DNA of 27,753 bases from NCBI GenBank assembly GCA_946539105.1, contig CAMNHG010000008.1, positions 1 through 27,753 of the forward strand, in the 5' to 3' direction. The position numbers and the translations under genes are program-made. Under the pieces are notes generated by a model. It made no database searches and was not told where the DNA came from. It saw nothing but the letters and a program-made list of their open reading frames with translations. Source of the stretch: an uncultured Clostridia bacterium. Its GTDB lineage: Bacteria; Bacillota; Clostridia; Oscillospirales; Acutalibacteraceae. Positions 13,046 to 21,806 of this stretch are shown here, piece after piece (within the stretch, counting starts at the first letter, position 1; every line of letters begins with the position of its first letter).

Positions 13046-14830
13046 TTACTCTCCCTGCTCCGGCGTGTTTACCGAGATTCCGAGAACCTCGAGGCTCTCC
13101 TTATCGACAGGCGACGGACAAGCCGACATAAGCTCGCTTGCGTTCTGAACCTTGGGGAAGGCGGTTACGTCGCGGAGGTTGTCAGCCTTACACAAAAGCA
13201 TTGTGATTCGGTCAAGGCCGATTCCCATTCCGCCGTGCGGCGGAGCACCGTATTTGTAGGCTTCTACAAGGAAACCGAACTTTGCTTCGATCTCCTCGTC
13301 GGTGAGCTTGAGTGCGCGGAACATCTTTTGCTGAAGCTCGTAGTCGGTGATACGCATTGAGCCGCTCGAAAGCTCTACGCCGTTGAGCGTCAGGTCGAAC
13401 GCCTTGGCGATAACCTTTGACGGGTCTGTGTCGAGGTACTGAATGCAGTCCTCCTTAGGCATTGTGAATGGGTGGTGCATTGCAATCCACTCGCCTGTTT
13501 CCTCGTCCTTTTCGAAGAACGGGAAGTCCACAATCCAGAGGAACTTAAACTCATCGGGAATAATATCGAGCCTTTTGGCAATTTTAAGTCTGAGCGCGCC
13601 TAGGGTTGACAGCACCGTACTGTTTTTGTCTGCGACAATCAATATTACATCGCCCTTTTCCGCGCCGAGACGTTCATATATCGCGCCAAGCTCGTCCTCT
13701 GTCATAAACTTCTTAAATGAGGCGTTCGGCTCGTCTACCCAGCGGACGTACGCAAGTCCCTTCGCACCGATTCCCCTGACGTACTCGGTGAGCTTGTCAA
13801 TCTCTTTTCTGGTGTAGACCGAGGCGGCGTTTTTGGCGACAATCGCGCGTACCGAACCGCCGTTTTCAATCGCAGAGGTGAACACGCCGAAGCCGCAGTC
13901 CTTAACGATATCGGAAATATCCTGAATCTTCATATCAAAGCGGATATCGGGCTTGTCAGAGCCGTAGTTTTCAACCGCTTCCTTATATGTCATACGCTCA
14001 AAGGGAGTTTTTAAATCCTGACCTAAAACGTCCTTGAAAAGCCTTTTGAACAATCCCTCGTTAACCTCGAGAATATCCTCAACATCGACGAAAGAAAGCT
14101 CCATATCAATCTGGGTAAATTCGGGCTGGCGGTCGGCGCGCAAGTCCTCGTCGCGGAAGCAGCGCGCAAGCTGAATGTAGCGGTCAAAGCCCGAAACCAT
14201 CAGCAGCTGCTTGTAAATCTGCGGCGACTGCGGAAGCGCGTAAAATTTGCCGTTGTGAATACGCGACGGCACAAGGTAATCGCGCGCGCCCTCGGGGGTG
14301 GACTTAATCATCATCGGGGTTTCAATCTCGACAAAGCCGTTTTCGGCAAAGTAGTCGCGAGCGGTTTTTGCGATTTTGCTGCGCGTAATAAGGTTGTTGA
14401 GCAGCGGTCTGCGGCGAAGGTCGAGGTAACGGTATTTAAGCCTTAATTCCTCGTTGGTATTTGTGTTGTCTACAATCTCAAACGGAGGCGTCTGCGCCTT
14501 TGAGAGCACGCGGAGATCATTTACCGCAATCTCAATTTCTCCGGTGGGAATTTCCGGATTTTTAGAGCTTCTCTCGCAGACCTTGCCCTTTGCGGCGAGC
14601 ACAAACTCGCTGCGGCAGGCAAACGCCTTGTCAAAAATCTCCTTGTCTGTTTCGTCGTTAAACGCCAGCTGTACAATGCCTGTGCGGTCGCGCAGGTCAA
14701 TAAAAATAAGCTGTCCCAAATCGCGGCAGCGTTGAACCCAGCCGCAAACGGTTACCTCTTTTCCTACGTCGGAAATCCTGAGGTCTCCGCAATAATTTGT
14801 ACGCTTTAAGCCTGTCATATATTCTGCCAT
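13046..14830 (-). CDS. aspS: Aspartyl-tRNA synthetase
   Basis: Bacterial-type class IIb enzyme charging tRNA-Asp, 594 residues as expected. It has an N-terminal OB-fold anticodon-binding domain (CGWVQRCRDLGQLIFIDLRD), class II motif 2 (ARCFRDEDLRADRQPEFTQ) and motif 3 (GMGIGLDRITMLL), with the bacterial GAD insertion between them. GGAGG lies 9 nt before the ATG. It follows hisS by 21 nt, a common Firmicutes pairing. Whether it is discriminating or also charges tRNA-Asn cannot be told without knowing if asnS or gatCAB is present. Confidence 0.98.
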   Translation of the reverse strand: MAEYMTGLKRTNYCGDLRISDVGKEVTVCGWVQRCRDLGQLIFIDLRDRTGIVQLAFNDETDKEIFDKAFACRSEFVLAAKGKVCERSSKNPEIPTGEIEIAVNDLRVLSKAQTPPFEIVDNTNTNEELRLKYRYLDLRRRPLLNNLITRSKIAKTARDYFAENGFVEIETPMMIKSTPEGARDYLVPSRIHNGKFYALPQSPQIYKQLLMVSGFDRYIQLARCFRDEDLRADRQPEFTQIDMELSFVDVEDILEVNEGLFKRLFKDVLGQDLKTPFERMTYKEAVENYGSDKPDIRFDMKIQDISDIVKDCGFGVFTSAIENGGSVRAIVAKNAASVYTRKEIDKLTEYVRGIGAKGLAYVRWVDEPNASFKKFMTEDELGAIYERLGAEKGDVILIVADKNSTVLSTLGALRLKIAKRLDIIPDEFKFLWIVDFPFFEKDEETGEWIAMHHPFTMPKEDCIQYLDTDPSKVIAKAFDLTLNGVELSSGSMRITDYELQQKMFRALKLTDEEIEAKFGFLVEAYKYGAPPHGGMGIGLDRITMLLCKADNLRDVTAFPKVQNASELMSACPSPVDKESLEVLGISVNTPEQGE

Positions 14831-14851
14831 TTCCTGATTCCTCCAAAAACC

Positions 14852-16147
14852 TTAAATGCCGAACGAGCTGTTATCGGTGAGGTTGAGCACCGAGAATTTT
14901 TCGGCAAAGCTGTCGTCAAGCGCAAGCTCGGTCTGCTCGCCGGTCTCCATATTCTTTACCTTTGCTTTATTTTCATTAAGCTCATTGTCGCCCAAAACGA
15001 GCGAATATTTCGCGCCGATTTTGTCGGCGTACTTCATCTGAGCGCGCAAGCCTCTTCCTACAACGTCGGTCTCGGCAATCAGTCCGCACTCGCGAACGCG
15101 CCTTAACAGCTCAAACGCCTTTACCTTGGCGTCGTCGCCCATTGTGGCGATGTAAAGCGCGCATTTATCGTCGTCGGGAATCGCGATTCCCTGAGCGTCC
15201 ATAACCATCAAAAGTCTTTCGAGTCCCATCGCGAAGCCCAAAGACGGCATATGCTTTCCGCCGAGCTCCTCGATCAGTCCGTCGTAACGTCCGCCGCCGC
15301 AGACCGTACCCTGAGCTCCGATGCAGTCGGTGACAAACTCAAACACGGTCTTGGTGTAGTAGTCGAGTCCGCGGACAATTTTGGGGTTAACGGTGTACTC
15401 AATGCCCGCGCTGTCGAGGTATCTTTTAACCTCGGAAAAGTGGTTTTCGCACTCCTCGCAAAGGTAGTCGGTAATCTTCGGCGCGTCCTTTGCCAGCTCC
15501 CTGTCCTGAGGGCTTTTGCAGTCGAGCAGACGCATGGGATTCTTTTCAAGGCGCGAAAGGCAGGTGTCGCACAGCCTGTCCTTAAACTGACCGAAGTACT
15601 CCCTTAACGCCTGATTGTACTTTGCCCTGCACTCCGGGCAACCGATTGAATTTAATTCAAGATGAATTTGGTCGAGTCCGAGCCGGTCGAGCACCGACTG
15701 AGCCGCGCATATTAACTCCGCGTCTGCCGCCGGAGATTTTGTACCGTACTCCTCAAGTCCGAACTGGTGGAACTCCCTGAGCCTTCCTGCCTGGGGCTTT
15801 TCGTAGCGGTAGCAGGATACAAAGTAGCTCGCCTTAATCGGCAGACCTTCGTTGTCGAGCGCGTGCTCAAGCACCGCCCTTGCCGCGCCTGCCGTACCCT
15901 CGGGACGGAGCGTTACGCTCTCGCCGCCCTTGGTGGTAAAGGTGTACATCTCCTTTTGAACAACGTCGGTTGTCTGTCCCACTCCGCGCGCGAACAGCTC
16001 GGTGTGCTCAAATACCGGCGTGCGGATTTCCTTAAAGCCGTAGGCGCGCGATTCCTCGCGCATAATTTTTTCTATAAACTGCCAACGGTAGCTTTGCTTC
16101 GGCAAAACGTCCTCTGTACCCTTGATTTTTTTCGTTATCAGTGCCAT
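14852..16147 (-). CDS. hisS: Histidyl-tRNA synthetase
   Basis: Class IIa enzyme charging tRNA-His, 431 residues. It has motif 1 around residues 40-75, motif 2 (SYFVSCYRYEKPQAGRLREF), the histidine A signature RGLDYYTKTVFEF, GGGRYDGL and motif 3 (LGFAMGLERLL), followed by the anticodon-binding domain. A cysteine-rich insertion (CPEC, CDTC, CEEC) near 165-235 is typical of the clostridial form. GGAGG lies 5 nt before the ATG. First gene of the unit hisS-aspS-Tim44-like. No T-box leader is evident in the 110 bp upstream. Confidence 0.98.
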   Translation of the reverse strand: MALITKKIKGTEDVLPKQSYRWQFIEKIMREESRAYGFKEIRTPVFEHTELFARGVGQTTDVVQKEMYTFTTKGGESVTLRPEGTAGAARAVLEHALDNEGLPIKASYFVSCYRYEKPQAGRLREFHQFGLEEYGTKSPAADAELICAAQSVLDRLGLDQIHLELNSIGCPECRAKYNQALREYFGQFKDRLCDTCLSRLEKNPMRLLDCKSPQDRELAKDAPKITDYLCEECENHFSEVKRYLDSAGIEYTVNPKIVRGLDYYTKTVFEFVTDCIGAQGTVCGGGRYDGLIEELGGKHMPSLGFAMGLERLLMVMDAQGIAIPDDDKCALYIATMGDDAKVKAFELLRRVRECGLIAETDVVGRGLRAQMKYADKIGAKYSLVLGDNELNENKAKVKNMETGEQTELALDDSFAEKFSVLNLTDNSSFGI

Positions 16148-16191
16148 ATATTCCTCCGGTTAATTTAAAATTACTCCATATATACACAATA

Positions 16192-16216
16192 ATCGGGCAG
16201 CGTTACGCCACCCGAT
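16192..16216 (-). terminator. Probable terminator after mgsA
   Basis: 11-bp stem with a TTA loop (ATCGGGCAGCG / CGCCACCCGAT, including G-U pairs in RNA), 45 nt after the mgsA stop. The following sequence is AT-rich but has only a poor T-run, so it may be leaky. Confidence 0.5.
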
Positions 16217-16261
16217 ATTAAACAAAATTAAGCATAGCAAATAAGCCCTGTACACAAGGGA

Positions 16262-16657
16262 TTATTTAAGAATATTTCTCCAGTCGAGATCGCCGCGCTC
16301 AAGACCGTGGATAAGAACCTCGGCGGTAGCGATATTTGTAGCCACGGGGATATTGTGCATATCGCAGAGTCTGAGCATATTCATATCGTTAGGCTCGTTG
16401 GGCTTGGGGTTGAGCGGATCTCTGAAAAAGAGGAGCATATCAATCTCGTTGCAGGAAATACGGGCCGCAATCTGCTGGCTGCCGCCCTGTGAGCCTGCAA
16501 GGAATTTTTGGATTGTCAGACCTGTCGCCTCAGACACCATCTTGCCGGTTGTGCCGGTAGCGCACAGGTTGTTGCGGCTGAGTACGCCGCAGTAAGCGAT
16601 GCAGAACTGCACCATAAGTTCTTTTTTCTCATCATGTGCTATAAGTGCTATATTCAT
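16262..16657 (-). CDS. mgsA: MgsA-family protein with substituted catalytic residues
   Basis: Methylglyoxal synthase converts dihydroxyacetone phosphate to methylglyoxal and phosphate. This 131-residue protein keeps the fold signature (ALIAHDEKK, ATGTTG, FFRDPL, NIPVATNIATAEV). Where E. coli MgsA has the catalytic Asp71 in GGDQQ, this protein has GGSQQ (Ser60); where E. coli has His98 and Asp101, it has Asn87 and Asn90. Asp20 and Asp91 equivalents (Asp9, Asp80) and the phosphate-binding threonines remain. The start at 16657 is chosen because GGAGG lies 9 nt upstream; a TTG at 16663 is too close to the SD. It is cotranscribed with the MinD-like gene. Catalysis is doubtful; it may be a binding or regulatory relative. 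Confidence 0.85.
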   Translation of the reverse strand: MNIALIAHDEKKELMVQFCIAYCGVLSRNNLCATGTTGKMVSEATGLTIQKFLAGSQGGSQQIAARISCNEIDMLLFFRDPLNPKPNEPNDMNMLRLCDMHNIPVATNIATAEVLIHGLERGDLDWRNILK

Positions 16658-16690
16658 ATCCAAATTCCTCCAAATCGTTAAAATTAACTT

Positions 16691-17437
16691 CTAAATCATA
16701 CCCTTTAGTTCAAGCGGAACCAATATTCCCTGCAGCCTGCTTGAAAGGCGGTCAAATGCTGAAAAATGCTTGCCGAAATCTATGCCTGCCGCTCCGCGCT
16801 GCATTACTACCGAAATGTTGAGATCAAACGGAACAATGGCGATAAGCTGGGTTTGAGCCGCGTCGATAACCGCGTCAAGGTCGGTGTAAAAGCCGAGCTT
16901 TTTGAACAGCTTTTTGTCAAAGCGGTTAATAACCAGACGGCTCTGCGTTACCCCGAGGGTGTCGAGCTTGTTTCTGACCTTGACAGCACCTCTTACGCTT
17001 GTTGGCTCGGCATTGGCTACAACCAATGCTCTGTCGGCAGGTGCGGCGGCGGTTACAAAGCCCGAGCCGATTCCGGCGGGTGAATCTATTATTACATAAT
17101 CAAAATTATCCTTTACGGTGTCGACAAGCTGGGTAAATACCGACGGGCTGAGCTCGTTTTCAGCGTCGAACGGTGCCGCCATAAGATAAAGATTTTCGTT
17201 GTGTTTGCTTTTATATACAGCCTCGCCAAAGGAGCAGTTGCCGCAGACCGCGTCGGAAGCGTCAAACAAAATTTCCTGCTCGATATCGAGCATAATGTCA
17301 AGTCCGCGCATTCCGCAGTCGCAGTCGATAAGCAGAACCTTTTTGCCCTGTTTTACCAAAGCGACGGATAAGCATATGCACACCGTAGACTTTCCGGTAC
17401 CGCCTTTGCCCGAAGCAACAACGATTACATTATTCAT
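16691..17437 (-). CDS. minD: MinD/ParA-family P-loop ATPase
   Basis: A 248-residue ATPase with the deviant Walker A KGGTGKST (residues 11-18), switch motif IDCDCGMRGLDIML, and Walker B-like YVIIDSPAG. All are typical of MinD, which recruits the septum inhibitor MinC to the membrane. The C-terminal segment (FDRLSSRLQGILVPLEL) could be an amphipathic membrane-targeting helix but is not the usual lysine-rich MinD tail. It lies between the mre operon and mgsA, where related Clostridia commonly have minC-minD-minE. Neither minC nor minE is present here, so the symbol is tentative. Confidence 0.75.
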   Translation of the reverse strand: MNNVIVVASGKGGTGKSTVCICLSVALVKQGKKVLLIDCDCGMRGLDIMLDIEQEILFDASDAVCGNCSFGEAVYKSKHNENLYLMAAPFDAENELSPSVFTQLVDTVKDNFDYVIIDSPAGIGSGFVTAAAPADRALVVANAEPTSVRGAVKVRNKLDTLGVTQSRLVINRFDKKLFKKLGFYTDLDAVIDAAQTQLIAIVPFDLNISVVMQRGAAGIDFGKHFSAFDRLSSRLQGILVPLELKGMI

Positions 17438-17457
17438 AATTACAATACCTCTTGTCT

Positions 17458-17486
17458 ATTCTATCACAAATTACTTGAAAGGGCAA
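17458..17486 (-). promoter_or_regulatory. Promoter of the minD-mgsA unit
   Basis: On the minus strand, -35 TTGCCC (17481-17486), a 17-nt spacer ending in TGA, and -10 TAGAAT (17458-17463), an extended -10 form. It lies 20 nt upstream of the start codon. A hairpin GTTTGAT-TTT-ATCAAAC at 17494-17510 sits just upstream and may end the mre operon. Confidence 0.65.
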
Positions 17487-17600
17487 CAAATCTGTTTGAT
17501 TTTATCAAACAAAATTTACGTTATTATTTTAGGCATAGTGTATAATTTTTGAGTTAAAATTGTATGTTTTCGACTTTTTTTACAAAATCTTTTAAAAATT

Positions 17601-19376
17601 TTACTTAAAATAGCCGTCGAGCAGGTCTTTTGCGACCTGCATGGCGTACTTTCCCTTAACGCCGTTTTCGATTACGACAGCGATTGCAACCTCGGGATTT
17701 TCAAACGGCGCGTAGCAGATAAACACCGCGTGGTCGGAGCCTGAATTTTCCGCAGTGCCGGTTTTTGCGGCGACGGCGGTTTTATAGTCACCGAAAACCG
17801 AGTACGCCGTGCCCTCGGGGTTATTCGCCACTCCGCGCATAGCGTTTTGGACAATTTTAAGATTTCTTGCTGAAAAACTTGATTTTAGGGCGGTTTCGGG
17901 TTTTGTGAAATCCGCAGTTATTTTTGAGTTGTCCGCGCTTGTGATTTTACCGACCAAATGCGTTTTTAACCGTGTGCCGTTATTGGCGAGAGTCGCGGTA
18001 TAGGCGGCGAGCTGAAGCGGAGTAAAGGCGTTGTCTGACTGCCCGATTGCAGCTCGGGGAGTGTTGCCGGGCTGCCAGTCGCCGTCATCCCGCCCTGCCA
18101 AATTTCCGCCTGATTCGCCGGTTTCTATTCCGGTCTTTATGCCGAGACCGAGCTTTTCGGCACAGGCACAGATGTTCTTTATTCCGGCTCTCCGTCCTGC
18201 TTCCGCGTAAAACCAGTTGCATGAATGAGCCGTCGCTGAGTAGATATCCTGAATGCCGTGGTAGTGCATACACTCGACAATGTTTGAGGGGTAGTAATCG
18301 TAGAATTTGTCGCAGAAAAATTGTGTGTTTTCGTCTATCGCGCCGTTCTCTAAAGCCGCGAGCGCGACGCAGGGCTTGAACACCGAACCGCAGGCAAATT
18401 CACCGTCGAACGCACGGTTAAACATCGGTGAATTATCATCGTTCGCAAGACTCGAATAATAATCGCCGTACAGGCTGTATTTATTCAGGTCGTAGGTCGG
18501 GTAGCTCGCCGCTGCCAGCACTGAAAAATCCCTGATCGACAGCATAACCACCGCGCCTGCGGAGCAGTCCTCTCCGTGGCCTTTTTCAGAGTAAATCTCC
18601 GATTCCGCTTTGCCCTCAGCCTTTGCCGCCTGAACGTTTTCCGCAAGGCTTTCCGCGGCTGTTTTTTGGAGCTTGCTGTCGAGCGTAAGCCAAATATTAC
18701 TACCCCTTTCCGCAGACTGTATAAGCTCCTCGGAGACCGCACTTCCGCCGTCAAAAAACACGAGCTTTTCTCCGCTTTTTCCGCGGAGCTCGGCTTCGAA
18801 TTTCGCTTCAATTCCGAACTTTCCTGTCTTGTCGTTCAGGGCGTAGTCTCCGCTTTTGTATTCTTCCGCCGTGACCGCGCCTAACGCGCCTAAAATGTGC
18901 GGAGCAAGGCTTGGACTTTCGGCGGATCTGACAAGGTACGGCTCAACGCCGGCACCGCTTATATTTTGTAAATTCTCGGCAACCGCTCCCACGTATTCGC
19001 TCTTGATGTTATCGGCAAAAATATAGGTTTCTCCCTCGGGAACGGTGTCGGGAATGTCCTTGTGATAAGCTAATTTCAGCTTGTCAAAAAGATTGATTAA
19101 TGAAGGGAAAATTTGCTTTTCGTTTCCGTCAATTTCCGTTCCGCGAACGACAACCCTGTAGCGTGTTTGGTTGACAATTAAGCCTTTTCCGTTTTTGTCG
19201 AATATCTGACCGCGAACCGGCGCGGACTTAACCTCCTCCGCGTCGGTGGCGTATGCCTGTCCGCGGTAGTTTTCCGAGTTAATTAACTGCCAGTCGACAA
19301 GCCTTGCCGTAAACGCAGCGAAGATTATCAGGGTGATTATCACGCAAAAGGAATAGACGTTTATGTGCTTTTTCAT
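17601..19376 (-). CDS. mrdA: Penicillin-binding protein 2 (elongasome transpeptidase)
   Basis: Class B PBP cross-linking peptidoglycan during side-wall growth, 591 residues. N-terminal transmembrane helix (about 9-27), dimerisation domain, then transpeptidase motifs SVFK (Ser331-Lys334, nucleophile Ser331), SCN (385-387) and KTG (538-540). The linkage to mreBCD with a 4-bp overlap (ATGA) identifies it as the Rod-system PBP2 rather than a division or sporulation PBP, although SpoVD-like proteins are similar. No rodA is adjacent. Confidence 0.93.
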   Translation of the reverse strand: MKKHINVYSFCVIITLIIFAAFTARLVDWQLINSENYRGQAYATDAEEVKSAPVRGQIFDKNGKGLIVNQTRYRVVVRGTEIDGNEKQIFPSLINLFDKLKLAYHKDIPDTVPEGETYIFADNIKSEYVGAVAENLQNISGAGVEPYLVRSAESPSLAPHILGALGAVTAEEYKSGDYALNDKTGKFGIEAKFEAELRGKSGEKLVFFDGGSAVSEELIQSAERGSNIWLTLDSKLQKTAAESLAENVQAAKAEGKAESEIYSEKGHGEDCSAGAVVMLSIRDFSVLAAASYPTYDLNKYSLYGDYYSSLANDDNSPMFNRAFDGEFACGSVFKPCVALAALENGAIDENTQFFCDKFYDYYPSNIVECMHYHGIQDIYSATAHSCNWFYAEAGRRAGIKNICACAEKLGLGIKTGIETGESGGNLAGRDDGDWQPGNTPRAAIGQSDNAFTPLQLAAYTATLANNGTRLKTHLVGKITSADNSKITADFTKPETALKSSFSARNLKIVQNAMRGVANNPEGTAYSVFGDYKTAVAAKTGTAENSGSDHAVFICYAPFENPEVAIAVVIENGVKGKYAMQVAKDLLDGYFK

Positions 19377-19879
19377 CTGCCGCCTCCGATTATCAAACGG
19401 TTCAAAAAGTAAAGCGGCACGGCGGCGGTAAAGGTGAGCACGATTTTTGACAGACCGTGATAAAAATACAAAACCGCGCTGTCCGAAAAGCCGTATGTAA
19501 AGGCGTTTACCGCGTACCTTGCGGTTATCAGGGCGACGGACGCGCTGAAAATCAGGAGCAGCGCAGAATAAAAATTAGGATTTAGCTTTTTGCACATAAG
19601 CTCGGGAATAATGTATCCGCACAGCGCGAGTGCCGCGGCGTAAAAACAAACTCCGCCGCTTGATATTATGTCCGAAAGTGCTCCGCACAACGCACCGGAA
19701 ATAACGGATGTCGGGGTGTCCGCGCATGCGGAAACCGACAGTGCCGCCGCGGCAAGCAAAAGCGGTCTGCCCCCGAAAAATTCGGGCATAAGTCCGATAA
19801 AATTGCTAAACGCCGCTATTATCAAAAGCTCAATTCCGAGCAGGATTCTCCGCGGTACCGCGCCCTTGGTTTCAGTCAC
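19373..19879 (-). CDS. mreD: Rod shape-determining protein MreD
   Basis: A 168-residue integral membrane protein of the elongasome with about five hydrophobic segments and few charged residues. The start is GTG at 19879, overlapping the mreC end by 8 bp, with GAGGTG upstream. It is identified mainly by its position between mreC and mrdA and by its length and hydrophobicity, since MreD is poorly conserved. Confidence 0.9.
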   Translation of the reverse strand: MTETKGAVPRRILLGIELLIIAAFSNFIGLMPEFFGGRPLLLAAAALSVSACADTPTSVISGALCGALSDIISSGGVCFYAAALALCGYIIPELMCKKLNPNFYSALLLIFSASVALITARYAVNAFTYGFSDSAVLYFYHGLSKIVLTFTAAVPLYFLNRLIIGGGR

Positions 19880-20687
19880 GCAAAGCCACCTCTCTCCTGC
19901 CCGAAAAGTCAGTTATCACCGCGACGCTTGTAACCTTCGAAATATCCTCATACGGCTCGATAACCGCGCAGGGAGACGCGTCAAATTCGCTGTAGTCCAC
20001 GCTCTTAACCCTGCCGATAGCCAAGCCCTTCGGGTAGATTCCGCCTGTGCCGAGCGTGGTTACAATATCGCCGTCTTTAACGTTGTTGTCCTCGGTCAGC
20101 ATAGTCATCGCCGTGCGGTTTTTAAGGCTTAGCTCCGCCGTTCCGCTGACAACTCCGCTGTCGGCAGTACGGCTGTCATACGCGCCGATTTTGAGCGTCG
20201 GCGAAAGGATTGTTGTAACAACCGCGCTGTACAGCTCCGCCCTTGAAACCTGACCGACAAGTCCGTTTTCGGTTATCACGGGATTGCCCTCGCTCACGCC
20301 GTCGGCAGTCCCCGCGCCGATTGTGAACGAATAAAAATCATCGTCCGCGTCTCGCGCTATTACCTCAGCCGGCTTTAACGTTAAGTCGGGCTTCTGCTTT
20401 GAAATGTTGAAATATTTTAACAACCTCTCATTTTCACGCTGTAAATCAAGGTAATCTATAAGCTCGGCTCTCAGCTCCTCGTTCTCCTTTTTAAGCAGTG
20501 TAAGCTCGTCATTTTCCGCTGAATCAGGTGTGGATTTTGCCGAAGCGGTTAAATTTGATATTCCGAGGGGCACAAGGTTGAAAGCTCCTGAGATAAAGCC
20601 TGTTTTTCCCTGCGCAAAAACACCCGTCACCGTCACGGTGATGAGTGTGATAATTAAAAATTTTAAGCTGTTGTCCCTGCCCCTCAT
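19872..20687 (-). CDS. mreC: Rod shape-determining protein MreC
   Basis: A 271-residue bitopic protein: N-terminal transmembrane helix (about 9-26), a coiled coil (about 55-90, LLKKENEELRAELIDYL), and a beta-rich periplasmic-type domain with the MreC phrases VIARDADDDFYSFTIGAG and GLVGQVSRAE. It links MreB inside the cell to PBP2 outside. The ATG overlaps the mreB stop by 4 bp. Confidence 0.95.
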   Translation of the reverse strand: MRGRDNSLKFLIITLITVTVTGVFAQGKTGFISGAFNLVPLGISNLTASAKSTPDSAENDELTLLKKENEELRAELIDYLDLQRENERLLKYFNISKQKPDLTLKPAEVIARDADDDFYSFTIGAGTADGVSEGNPVITENGLVGQVSRAELYSAVVTTILSPTLKIGAYDSRTADSGVVSGTAELSLKNRTAMTMLTEDNNVKDGDIVTTLGTGGIYPKGLAIGRVKSVDYSEFDASPCAVIEPYEDISKVTSVAVITDFSGRREVALRD

Positions 20688-21694
20688 ACGGCGCGCAACC
20701 TCCTGCGCTTTGAGGTTTTTAACAGGCGTTTTCCCGCGCCGTTTACAACGCAGTCGAGCGGATTTTGAGCGATATTCACGGGCATTCCCGTCTGCTGCAT
20801 TATCAGCAGGTCAAGTCCCCGCAGCAGCGCGCCGCCTCCGGTAAGCATTATTCCGCGGTCGATGATATCCGCCGAAAGCTCGGGCGGTGTTTTTTCGAGC
20901 GTTGTCCTGACCGCGCCTACGATAACCGAAAGCGGTTCTTTGAGCGCGGAGCGGATTTCCTCGGCGGTTACGGTGACGTCCTTTGGCAGACCGTCAACAA
21001 GATTTCGCCCCTTAACCGTCATAGACTCCTCAACCTCACAGGGGAACGCCGAGCCGATTTTTATTTTGATTTCCTCGGCGGTTCGCTCGCCGATTAGCAG
21101 GTTATATTTATTTTTTATATGGCTTTGGATCGCTTCATCGAGCTTGTCCCCTGCCACCCTGACCGAGCAGGCTGTAACGATGTCGCCGAGGGAGATTACC
21201 GCGACCTCGCTTGTACCGCCGCCGATGTCCGCAACCAGGCTGCCTGACGGCTCGTCCACCGGCAAATCCGCGCCGATTGCCGCAGCCATGGGTTCTTCTA
21301 TAAGGCTGACGGGCGGCTTTGCTCCTGCCTGATACGCCGCGTCCTCAACCGCCTTGCGCTCAACCTCAGTCACGCCTGTGGGCAGGCAGATCACCACCCT
21401 TTGGCGGCTGAAAAATCCGGGGCGAACTGAGCTTTTTATAAAGTGGCGTATCATCTTGGCGGTTATCATATAGTCGGCGATTACACCGTCCTTGAGCGGT
21501 CTGACCGCGACTATGGAGCCCGGCGTTCTGCCTATCATTTCCTTTGCGCGGCTGCCGACCGCGAGCACCTCGTCTGTCCGTGTATCGACCGCTACAACGG
21601 ACGGCTCGCGCAAAATAATACCCTTGCCTTTTAAGCAGACAAGGGTGTTGGCTGTTCCGAGGTCAATTCCGATGTCCTTTGAAAACGAAAGCAT
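20684..21694 (-). CDS. mreB: Actin-like cell-shape protein MreB
   Basis: A 336-residue bacterial actin forming membrane-bound filaments that orient the elongasome. Phosphate-1 motif DIGIDLGTANTLV (7-19), phosphate-2 VADIGGGTSEVAV, and adenosine motif IMLTGGGALLRGLD are all intact. The basic tail (KTSKRRRLRAV) is longer in arginine than usual. It heads the overlapping unit mreB-mreC-mreD-mrdA. A sequence AAAGGAAG precedes the ATG. A hairpin at about 21770-21800 (CGCGCG arms) separates it from dut. Confidence 0.97.
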   Translation of the reverse strand: MLSFSKDIGIDLGTANTLVCLKGKGIILREPSVVAVDTRTDEVLAVGSRAKEMIGRTPGSIVAVRPLKDGVIADYMITAKMIRHFIKSSVRPGFFSRQRVVICLPTGVTEVERKAVEDAAYQAGAKPPVSLIEEPMAAAIGADLPVDEPSGSLVADIGGGTSEVAVISLGDIVTACSVRVAGDKLDEAIQSHIKNKYNLLIGERTAEEIKIKIGSAFPCEVEESMTVKGRNLVDGLPKDVTVTAEEIRSALKEPLSVIVGAVRTTLEKTPPELSADIIDRGIMLTGGGALLRGLDLLIMQQTGMPVNIAQNPLDCVVNGAGKRLLKTSKRRRLRAV

Positions 21695-21806
21695 TTTTGA
21701 CTTCCTTTCATTTTTATATGAATATATAATACTACATCGGAATTATTAAATTTGTCGAAACCTGTATTGGCAATACGCGCGCTTGAATCGCGCGGTGTTG
21801 CACAAC

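Noticed and set aside
16148..16261. T-box leader for hisS
   Set aside because: The 114-bp spacer has one terminator-like hairpin but no visible T-box sequence or specifier stem, and is too short.
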